Of a DNA stretch of 6,749 nucleotides, positions 1 to 5,184 are shown in pieces. A model generated the notes under the pieces. The model searched no databases. It was not told the DNA's origin and was given only the letters and a program-made list of their open reading frames with translations. The position numbers were made by a program, and so were the translations under genes. Each line of letters starts with the position of its first letter. Position 1 is the stretch's first letter. Where the stretch lies: assembly GCA_030595925.1 (NCBI GenBank), contig JAUVLC010000126.1:1-6749 (forward strand), written 5' to 3'. Origin of the DNA: Clostridia bacterium. Its GTDB lineage: Bacteria; CBDUZB01; JAGLHV01.

Positions 1-1
1 T

Positions 2-454
2 ATTTTACGTGCTCTACCGGATGTTTTAGATATTTTAACGGTAGCAGTGGAAGCAGGGCTGGATTTTAATGCTGCATTAATTAAATTAATTGAATTGGAA
101 GATAAAAATAATCCGTTGGTAAAGGAGATTTTCCAAATGCAGCAGGAAGTTCATGTGGGAAGCAGCCGTGTAGAAGCTTTATACAATATGGCAGTAAGAG
201 TGGATGAGCCGGGTTTATCTGCAGTTTGTTCTTCTTTAATACAGGCAATTAAAATGGGAACAAGCCTTGGGCCGATTTTACGTCTTCAATCGGAACAAAT
301 TAGAGTCCAACGTTTTCAAAAAGCAGAAAAATTAGCTGGCGAAGCTCCGGTAAAAATGCTTTTTCCATTAATTTTTTTGATTTTACCAACGGTTTTTCTT
401 GTTTTGTTTATTCCGTTGATTTTGACTTATATATCTAGTGGAATAGATTTTTAG
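2..454 (+). CDS. tadC: TadC-like type II/IV secretion system F protein (3' part)
   Basis: This is the C-terminal 150 residues of a T2SSF-domain inner-membrane protein; the reading frame is open from base 2, so the gene begins outside the window. The first visible residues, LPDVLDILTVAVEAGLDFNAAL, split as LPDVLDILTVA and VEAGLDFNAAL, are the hallmark of TadC rather than TadB or PilC. Later hallmarks are SLIQAIKMGTSLGPILR, the basic stretch RVQRFQKAEKLA, and APVKMLFPL leading into a hydrophobic C-terminal segment (about visible residues 118-145). TadC is a platform protein of the Tad (Flp) pilus machine, working with TadB and the TadA ATPase in the inner membrane. Other tad genes would be expected upstream, outside the window. 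It ends 40 bases before the convergent sensor gene, and I see no terminator hairpin between them. I am confident of the family and of the TadC assignment. Confidence 0.9.
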   Translation: MLRALPDVLDILTVAVEAGLDFNAALIKLIELEDKNNPLVKEIFQMQQEVHVGSSRVEALYNMAVRVDEPGLSAVCSSLIQAIKMGTSLGPILRLQSEQIRVQRFQKAEKLAGEAPVKMLFPLIFLILPTVFLVLFIPLILTYISSGIDF

Positions 455-494
455 TTTTAGGGTTTTATGTATTAAAAAACTATAAGAATAGAAT

Positions 495-1592
495 TTATTG
501 GGGGGATAAGGGATAAAAGAGAATGATTCCTCCTATATGGTTGTTTTCTTTATCTTTAATCATCGTAATTTTTATATTATAGTGTGTCTCGTTTGTTGAA
601 TAAAAATCTTTGATTATTTGGTTCGGGTTATTTAAAGCTTTATTTATTATTTTTAAAATATCAGGGTTTTTGAATACATCTAAGATGTGGCAATTTAAAA
701 TATTATCTTTTTTTAAATTCAGGATTTTGCAGGCTGAGTTGTTTATAAAAACGATTTTATTATTTGAATCTAATAATAAATTTCCTTCGTTTAGCGTTTT
801 ACCTATATTTTTTAGAAATAGATTTATGTTTTCTTTGTGAAGAACTGATTGATTTTTAAAAAAGAGTTGTTCTTCTTTAAAATGTTTGAATATCTGGTTA
901 AATTTTTGTCTGATACAACTAAATTCCCCGACTGATTTTTGATTCAAGGATAGCAATTTTGGAAGAGGAAAATATTCAATAGCGGATTTTAAGTTTTTCA
1001 AGGGGGTAATAATAGTAAATTTTAGTATTATCAGAAGCCACAGACCAATGAGTAGTAAAGAAACGAAGATAGTTATATAAATAGTCTTTTTTATGGTTTT
1101 CAGCTTTTGATTAATATGCAGACTGGTTGCTTCTATTTGTAAGAGTCCAATAAGTTTGTTCTTTTTTTTAAGAGGAAAAATAATATAAATTCCTTTTTTG
1201 TTTTTGTGGATTACGGATTTTCCGGATTTTAAAACTTGTTTTATTTCCGAATCTTGGTATATCTTTCCCCAATGATTTAGTTGGCTGTGGGCAAGTATTT
1301 TACCTTCAGGGTTTAGAACCATAGAATAGGAGACGTTCGTGTTTTTAGTTATTTCATTTATGTGTCGCAAAAGTTTGAGATCGTTTTTATCTTCGAGTGC
1401 TTTTTCGCAGGAAGGAATGAACTTTTTGCCTGAAGAGAAAATTTCTTTGGTTAATTCTTCAACAAAAATGATTTTTTGTTGATAAAGAGAAAAAGCGGAC
1501 AGGAAAAATAAAATCGTTCCAATCAGGAAAATAGTAGGAATAATAATTTGCAAAAGAATATTTGATTTTAATTTATTAAGCAGTTCTTTCAT
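495..1592 (-). CDS. Membrane-bound PAS sensor protein with no output domain
   Basis: The 365-residue product looks like the sensory half of a histidine kinase. A basic N-terminus precedes a transmembrane helix (about 13-35). An extracytoplasmic region (about 36-168) follows, resembling a single Cache-type sensor with a VLNPEGKILAHS strand-turn and a YIIFPLKKKNKLIGLLQIE strand pair. A second helix (about 172-194) leads to ITPLKNLKSAIE, which resembles the start of a HAMP linker, then a polar helical region and a PAS domain (about 265-355: LLLDSNNKIVFINNSACKIL ... GGIILFYP). In kinases the PAS core is followed by a D-I-T linker and then HisKA/HATPase. Here the frame stops seven residues after IGGIIL, and tadC occupies the DNA beyond, so no kinase remnant can exist downstream. 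The protein may act by protein-protein contact or be a decayed kinase. The ATG fits the N-terminal membrane anchor, although the Shine-Dalgarno is poor. A promoter is predicted at 1650-1678. Confidence 0.82.
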   Translation of the reverse strand: MKELLNKLKSNILLQIIIPTIFLIGTILFFLSAFSLYQQKIIFVEELTKEIFSSGKKFIPSCEKALEDKNDLKLLRHINEITKNTNVSYSMVLNPEGKILAHSQLNHWGKIYQDSEIKQVLKSGKSVIHKNKKGIYIIFPLKKKNKLIGLLQIEATSLHINQKLKTIKKTIYITIFVSLLLIGLWLLIILKFTIITPLKNLKSAIEYFPLPKLLSLNQKSVGEFSCIRQKFNQIFKHFKEEQLFFKNQSVLHKENINLFLKNIGKTLNEGNLLLDSNNKIVFINNSACKILNLKKDNILNCHILDVFKNPDILKIINKALNNPNQIIKDFYSTNETHYNIKITMIKDKENNHIGGIILFYPLSPQ

Positions 1593-1649
1593 TTTGGATT
1601 GTTGTTGATAAAATTGTGAAAAGAATGATTTTATTGATTTTATAGAACG

Positions 1650-1678
1650 AATATAGCAAATTTTTTTCTAATTAGCAA
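1650..1678 (-). promoter_or_regulatory. Predicted sigma70-type promoter for the PAS sensor
   Basis: Read on the minus strand there is a TTGCTA -35 box (1673-1678), a 17-base spacer and an extended -10, TGC-TATATT (-10 hexamer at 1650-1655). Transcription would start near 1643, giving a 5' leader of about 50 bases before the ATG at 1592. The octamer ATTTGCTA occurs at both boxes, 19 bases apart, so it could also be a pair of binding sites for a regulator. This was found by eye only. Confidence 0.45.
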
Positions 1679-1727
1679 ATAGTTTATCTTAGAAAATAAT
1701 TGAAATTTTTTTTGTTTATATTTTTTT

Positions 1728-1756
1728 TTGTAATTTATAGGGGACTTTAATAGAAT
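1728..1756 (+). promoter_or_regulatory. Predicted promoter for the HEAT-repeat gene
   Basis: TTGTAA (1728-1733) and TAGAAT (1751-1756) are separated by 17 bases, so a transcript would begin near 1763, about 55 bases before the HEAT-gene ATG. The leader contains a short AT-rich inverted repeat, AATTTGA (1768-1774) with TCAAATT (1785-1791), then a strong ribosome binding site (GGGGGAG, 1804-1810). In DNA this AT-rich, promoter-like hexamers arise by chance, so support is moderate to weak. Confidence 0.35.
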
Positions 1757-1817
1757 AACTAATAAAAAATTTGATTAAAGCTTTTCAAATTGCCATTTTA
1801 AAAGGGGGAGAAAAAAA

Positions 1818-3068
1818 ATGAAAAAAAGGCGAAGAAGTAATGTTTTAATGGGGGTAGGGGTGGTATTATTTTTGGTGGGTGGATTGATGTCGGGTAAGGC
1901 AATTTCAAAAGAAAAAGAAATTGTATCAAAGAAAACAGTACCAACAGAAAAAGAAATTCAGTCAAATATTGCGCAATTAAAAAATTCTTCAGATGATGTC
2001 GTCTTAAAAGTACAACGGGAATTAGTGAGAATCGGTAAACCGGCAGTTCCTTTTTTAATTAAAGCTCTTAAGAAAAAGTCTAATGCACAAATGCGCAAGA
2101 ATATTTGTCAGATTTTAGAAAGAATAAGAGATGAAAGAGCTCGGGAGACCTTGATAAAAAGGTTAAAAGACAGGGATGTTTTTGTGCGGCTGGCAGCTGC
2201 TTCGGCATTAATTGCATTAAGGGATAAATCGGGAATTCCTGTTTGTCTAAAAGCACTGAAAAAAAAGGATGTTAAGGCTCGACGATTAGCAATAAGAATT
2301 TTAGGCCGGGGTCCTGACCCACAGATATGTCCGGTTTTAAAGAATTCATTAAAAAATGATAAGGATGCGGAAGTCAGAAGTGTGGCAGCGTTGATTTTAG
2401 GAATGATTCCTGATAGGACAGCCGTTAATTCCTTGAGGGAAGCACTGGGAGATAAAGAAATATCAGTGCGAAAAAATGCTCTTGTTGCTTTGGGATTGAT
2501 TAAAGATAACTCTGTAGTTCCTGATTTGGTAAAATTATTGGAGGCAGAAGAGGCGGAAATAAGACTGTTATCCGTTATTTCATTAATGAGGATAGGAGAT
2601 AAAAGTGCTGTGCCTGCATTGATAAAAGCAGTAGATGATAAACTCGTAAAAATTAAATTAGCGGCCTTATCCGCTCTTGGTGAATTACGCGATGTAAAAG
2701 CGAAAGAAGTACTTGTTTTGGCTTTGAATGATGACGAAAATGAGGTTAAAATTAAAGCAGTAATTGCTTTGGGGAAAATTAAGGATAAAGGAACCTTCAA
2801 GAAGATTGTAGTCCTCATGAAAGATAAAGATTTCACTGTGCGAATGAATACTGTTTTGGCGTTAGGTTCTTTGGAGGATTTACGGGCGGTTACATATTTA
2901 ATGAAAGCACTAAAGGATGAAAATGCTTATGTACGCAGGAATGCAGCTATTGTTCTGGGTAAACTTGGCGATGAAAAAGCAGTACCTGTTTTAAAAAAAG
3001 CCTGTCAGGATAAGATATCTTTTGTTTCTATAGCAGCTAAAAATGCTTTAGAAAAGTTTAAAAAATAG
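1818..3068 (+). CDS. Exported HEAT-repeat (PBS-lyase HEAT-like) protein
   Basis: The 416-residue protein is almost wholly made of about eleven alpha-helical HEAT repeats of roughly 31 residues (about 47-416). A recurring pattern is D-x-x-V-R-x-x-A-x-x-A-L-G-x-[IL]-x-D-x-x-A-V-x-x-L, seen for example as ISVRKNALVALGLIKD, AYVRRNAAIVLGKLGD and KSAVPALIKAV. The N-terminus is MKKRRR followed by a hydrophobic stretch (about 9-24) and SGKA, so it is either a Sec signal peptide or a membrane anchor that places the solenoid outside the cytoplasm. PBS-lyase-type HEAT solenoids usually serve as protein-binding scaffolds; no catalytic residues are visible and no phycobilin pathway is implied. The ATG at 1818 is preceded by GGGGGAG at a 7-base distance, which supports this start. 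Cys is rare. The gene lacks its own terminator, so its transcript would run into the riboswitch and terminator at 3162-3299. The partner is unknown. Confidence 0.9.
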   Translation: MKKRRRSNVLMGVGVVLFLVGGLMSGKAISKEKEIVSKKTVPTEKEIQSNIAQLKNSSDDVVLKVQRELVRIGKPAVPFLIKALKKKSNAQMRKNICQILERIRDERARETLIKRLKDRDVFVRLAAASALIALRDKSGIPVCLKALKKKDVKARRLAIRILGRGPDPQICPVLKNSLKNDKDAEVRSVAALILGMIPDRTAVNSLREALGDKEISVRKNALVALGLIKDNSVVPDLVKLLEAEEAEIRLLSVISLMRIGDKSAVPALIKAVDDKLVKIKLAALSALGELRDVKAKEVLVLALNDDENEVKIKAVIALGKIKDKGTFKKIVVLMKDKDFTVRMNTVLALGSLEDLRAVTYLMKALKDENAYVRRNAAIVLGKLGDEKAVPVLKKACQDKISFVSIAAKNALEKFKK

Positions 3069-3071
3069 TAC

Positions 3072-3116
3072 TTGACAAAACCAAAGAGAGGTGTTAGTTT
3101 TGAAATAGAGGGTGTG
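3072..3116 (+). promoter_or_regulatory. Possible promoter for the riboswitch transcript (-35 box clear, -10 uncertain)
   Basis: A perfect TTGACA lies at 3072-3077, immediately after the HEAT stop codon. No good -10 hexamer stands at 16-18 bases from it (3094-3101 reads TTAGTTTT). A second, weaker option is TTAGTT (3094-3099) with GATAAA from 3116, preceded by TGT. A promoter between the HEAT gene and the aptamer is expected if the riboswitch controls its own transcript, but its exact position cannot be fixed by eye. Confidence 0.25.
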
Positions 3117-3161
3117 ATAAAAAACACATTCTTTTAAGTTACTAAACTTTAAAATGTTTAA

Positions 3162-3243
3162 CTCTGATAAAGGTAAACCCCATGAAATTGGGGGGCACAA
3201 AACTACGGTTCCATGCTTAAAGTGGAAGGCTGAGTTGCCAGGG
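3162..3243 (+). promoter_or_regulatory. GEMM-I riboswitch aptamer (cyclic di-GMP-I)
   Basis: This is the ligand-binding domain of a GEMM/c-di-GMP-I riboswitch. The order of motifs matches the class: P1 strand CTCTG (3162-3166), linker AUAAA, core GGTAAACC (3172-3179), a hairpin CCCCA/TGGGG (3178-3182 with 3189-3193) carrying a GAAA tetraloop (3184-3187), then GGCACAAAACTACGG (3194-3208). A second hairpin TTCCA/TGGAA (3209-3213 with 3223-3227) follows, then GGCTGAGTTGCC (3228-3239), and the P1 partner CAGGG (3239-3243). Aligned from memory to the Vibrio cholerae Vc2 aptamer, G20 is kept (G3172), the G21-C46 pair is kept (G3173-C3198), C22-G45 becomes U3174-A3197 (a compensatory change), and A47 is A3199. 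G at position 20 favours cyclic di-GMP; an A there is typical of the cGAMP-responsive variants. It lies between the HEAT gene and the secreted-protein gene, with a terminator right behind it. Confidence 0.85.
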
Positions 3244-3256
3244 GGAAGATTTGTGG

Positions 3257-3299
3257 AACCGGATTAACCGTGGTAAAAGCGGTATAATCCGGTTTTTTT
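3257..3299 (+). terminator. Intrinsic terminator: riboswitch expression platform
   Basis: AACCGGATTA (3257-3266) pairs perfectly with TAATCCGGTT (3285-3294). The stem extends inward as ACCG (3267-3270) with CGGT (3280-3283), leaving A3284 bulged and a nine-base loop. Seven T residues (3293-3299) follow. The placement 14 bases after the aptamer and 29 bases before the next start codon is that of a transcription-terminating riboswitch. The 5' arm can alternatively pair upstream: TGGAACCG (3254-3261) is complementary to CGGTTCCA (3206-3213) inside the aptamer, which would act as an antiterminator. It would also end transcripts coming from the HEAT gene. Confidence 0.9.
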
Positions 3300-3328
3300 A
3301 TAAGTAATAAATATAAAGGATAACAATA

Positions 3329-3790
3329 ATGAAAAAAATAAGGTTTTTGCTTTTTGTGTTTCTTGTTTTTTCTATGTTGGCTGGAAAGATTTATGCTTCT
3401 TGTTTTCGCCCCCATTTTACTGCGGTTAAGATTGAATCTAATAATTTTTTTCAGCTTACAACAACACATGATTTTTGTTTTCGGGCAAAAGTACAATCTT
3501 TGCCTCTTTATTTGGTTTTTCCGGATATGGATATTAGAGATGAAGGGAACAACCCAATAAAAAATTACAAAAATTTGTTTTTGAATGTTAATTATAATCA
3601 ATATGAAATTTTTAATGTTTGGGGAATTATTAAGAAAAGAAACAGATTTAGAAATGTAAAATTGCGATTGGTAAATTTGAATAAGTTGCAAATTAAAGAT
3701 TCACAAAGGAATGCGAAACATTTTTTTATTGCCTTTCAGGTTTTTGAAGAAGTAGACCTTCCTTTAAAGTATAGCACTTTTTTGTGTTGA
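3329..3790 (+). CDS. Secreted protein of unknown family, riboswitch-controlled
   Basis: The 153-residue product begins MKKIRFLLFVFLVFSMLAG and ends its signal peptide around KIYAS-C25, a good Sec signal with an Ala-x-Ser-like cleavage end. The Cys at +1 hints at a lipoprotein, but Tyr at -4 to -3 makes a poor lipobox. The mature part (about 25-153) is rich in aromatic and basic residues and looks beta-stranded (PLYLVFPDMDI, NLFLNVNYNQYEIFNVWG, VKLRLVNLNKLQI, FFIAFQVFEEV). It has three Cys (25, 50, 153), the last being the final residue. I do not recognise the family. AAAGGA at 3315-3320, 8 bases before the ATG, supports the start. It is the only gene immediately behind the cyclic di-GMP riboswitch and terminator, so its level should follow cyclic di-GMP. 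A role at the cell surface or in adhesion is inference from that control and from secretion. Confidence 0.8.
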   Translation: MKKIRFLLFVFLVFSMLAGKIYASCFRPHFTAVKIESNNFFQLTTTHDFCFRAKVQSLPLYLVFPDMDIRDEGNNPIKNYKNLFLNVNYNQYEIFNVWGIIKKRNRFRNVKLRLVNLNKLQIKDSQRNAKHFFIAFQVFEEVDLPLKYSTFLC

Positions 3791-3942
3791 AACCTTTCTC
3801 TTTTCCCCAGAATTTTCAAAAAAATAATTAGTGGAATAGAAATGTAGTATGGAAAGACTGATTTTTGGAAGTTGAAAAAAAGAATAAAAAAGCAAAGGGT
3901 CTTTCGTACAAGAAAATAAAATAATGCAAGTGGAGGAATAAA

Positions 3943-4122
3943 ATGAATTTACGAATAGTTTTTGAACCGTTGGCAGATGGAGGTTTTGTGGTTTCCTGTC
4001 CGGATCTTCCGGGTTGTTCGGCACATGGGAAAACTTTTAACGATGCATTAATAAAAATAAAGGAAGTTATTCAGGAATATCTTCAATATAAAGTGCAGAA
4101 TAAATCTGTTCTCTTGAATTAG
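3943..4122 (+). CDS. HicB-like antitoxin (short, orphan)
   Basis: This small gene encodes 59 residues. The sequence MNLRIVFEPLADGGFVVSCP followed by DLPGCSAHGKTFNDALIKIK has the hallmarks of the HicB/UPF0150 partial RNase-H fold: a first strand, a D-G-G-F/Y-V turn, the C-P-D-L-P-G-C motif, then G-x-T-x-x-D-A and a helix I-x-E-x-I-x-x-Y-L. HicB antitoxins bind the HicA mRNA interferase and often carry a C-terminal DNA-binding domain; this one ends after the core fold, so it resembles the short stand-alone version. GGAGG (3932-3936), 6 bases before the ATG, supports the start. No hicA-like gene (a short dsRBD-like ORF with a G-S-H motif) is visible within 150 bases on either side, so it appears to be an orphan. 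Its function as an antitoxin is therefore uncertain; the family call is firm. Confidence 0.85.
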   Translation: MNLRIVFEPLADGGFVVSCPDLPGCSAHGKTFNDALIKIKEVIQEYLQYKVQNKSVLLN

Positions 4123-4143
4123 TCCGGTTAAGAAGGAGGAACG

Positions 4144-4161
4144 ATGAAAAACAGAAACTAA
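4144..4161 (+). other. Five-codon ORF with a strong ribosome binding site
   Basis: AAGGAGG (4133-4139) stands 4 bases before an ATG at 4144, followed by only four further codons (MKNRN) and TAA. This is the best Shine-Dalgarno in the window. The mini-ORF is in the same frame as the downstream FN3/FlgD gene (ATG at 4183), from which it is separated by two in-frame TAA codons (4159, 4165). It could be a leader peptide allowing re-initiation, the remnant of a lost start or lost hicA-like gene, or chance. Confidence 0.3.
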
Positions 4162-4182
4162 GGTTAAAATAGGGGTCAATTT

Positions 4183-5028
4183 ATGTCATTACTGTGTCCG
4201 GGTTTTCTATCTAATAGAGCGATAAAATTGAGATGTGCAAGCTATATTGCTCTTTTTTTGGTAATAATTTTGATTTCAGAAACGGGAGCGGAACTATCTA
4301 ATGATTTGAAAAAGCATAATATTGAGAGTCCTCCTTTTGATTCGTTGGATTTGATTTCTTGTTTTTTTTCTAATTTATTACCGGTTGAGACCAAAGTAGA
4401 AAACGATTGTACTCCTCCTCTTGCTCCGGGAAAACCTGCGTTTTATTCCAGCCTTTTAAGCAATACTTACATAATATTTTGGCATTGTTCCCTGGATATC
4501 GAATCCGGGGTTGTTTGCTATGAATTACAGGAAAAAAACGGTATTTCATCGGACTGGAGAAAAATAAATGACAATATTTCTGCTGTTTTAAGCTGCTATT
4601 CAATTATAGGCAGGGTACCGGGGCATTATTATTATCGGGTACGGGCTAAAAATGCAGTTGGTTTATGGAGTGAATGGTCTTTAGTTTCTAAAAAAACAAG
4701 TATTAATTTTCCGGATAAGATAATTACCCGGGTTTCTAATTTTCCTAATCCGATAAATTCAAAAGAAGGAAATACTATTATTACTTATTTTCTTAATCAG
4801 GATGCAGAAATAACCATAACTATTTATGATTTGATGGGATATGAAATTAAAATATGGTCTTTTGGTGCAGGGGAAGAAGGGGGCAACCAGGGAATAAATA
4901 ATATTGTTTGGGATTGTAAGGATGATAGAGGAGATAAAATATTTAAAGGATGTTATCTTTGTCGGATTAGAGCAAAATTTAACCAAAAAGTAACAATAGT
5001 TACGAGAAAAATCGGAGTAATTTATTGA
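4183..5028 (+). CDS. Secreted fibronectin III / FlgD-Ig-like domain protein
   Basis: The 281-residue protein has an N-terminal hydrophobic export segment (about 18-34, SYIALFLVIILIS). A short linker follows, then a fibronectin type III domain (about 78-172) with the P-P-x-A-P-x-K-P opening, YYYRVRAKNAVGLWSEWS at its end, and conserved Trp100 and Tyr113. The C-terminal domain (about 182-281) is FlgD Ig-like, as used in secreted proteins of FCB and candidate-phylum bacteria. Its features are SNFPNPINSKEGNTIITYFL, ITIYDLMGYEI, VWDCKDDRGDKIFKGCYLCRI. The usual W-D-G is W-D-C here. Such domains mediate anchoring or sorting at the cell surface; no enzyme is present. Ten Cys is high for an exported protein of this size. 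The start has AGGGG (4171-4175) at a 7-base distance; upstream in-frame stops at 4159 and 4165 exclude a longer form. Confidence 0.85.
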   Translation: MSLLCPGFLSNRAIKLRCASYIALFLVIILISETGAELSNDLKKHNIESPPFDSLDLISCFFSNLLPVETKVENDCTPPLAPGKPAFYSSLLSNTYIIFWHCSLDIESGVVCYELQEKNGISSDWRKINDNISAVLSCYSIIGRVPGHYYYRVRAKNAVGLWSEWSLVSKKTSINFPDKIITRVSNFPNPINSKEGNTIITYFLNQDAEITITIYDLMGYEIKIWSFGAGEEGGNQGINNIVWDCKDDRGDKIFKGCYLCRIRAKFNQKVTIVTRKIGVIY

Positions 5029-5184
5029 TAATTTAAAAATAATTGTTTTTATTATAATGAAGTTTGAAATTAGAAATGAGTGATAATGGATTAAATTAAA
5101 CAAAATGTATAATAATTTAAGTTTGAAAATGTACTATATTTATATAGGAAGACAAAAAATAATAGAGAGCGTTAATGGGATAAG

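Noticed and set aside
455-494. Terminator between the convergent tadC and sensor genes
   Set aside because: No inverted repeat with a T-run could be found in the 40 bases.
610-840. Plus-strand open frame inside the PAS sensor gene
   Set aside because: It is antisense to the PAS-coding region, Phe/Ile-rich from AT-rich DNA, with no RBS.
2108-2836. Long open frame on the minus strand within the HEAT gene
   Set aside because: It is the antisense shadow of regular repeats; the sense frame has a signal segment, an RBS and clear HEAT repeats, while the antisense product is Ser/Thr-rich with no family features.
3329-3410. Lipoprotein signal in the 153-residue protein
   Set aside because: The Cys follows Tyr-Ala-Ser rather than a Leu-type lipobox, so an ordinary Sec signal is preferred, though not excluded.
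3203-3691. Minus-strand open frame across the riboswitch and secreted-protein gene
   Set aside because: It overlaps the aptamer and terminator, has no RBS and gives a low-complexity product; the plus-strand gene has a signal peptide and RBS.
3840-3920. Possible toxin remnant before hicB (DFWKLKKRIKKQRVF in one frame)
   Set aside because: It has no start codon or RBS and is too short to assign; resemblance to RelE-type toxins is not convincing.
3764-4024. Minus-strand open frame over the hicB start
   Set aside because: The sense strand encodes an unmistakable HicB core with an RBS, so this is a shadow.
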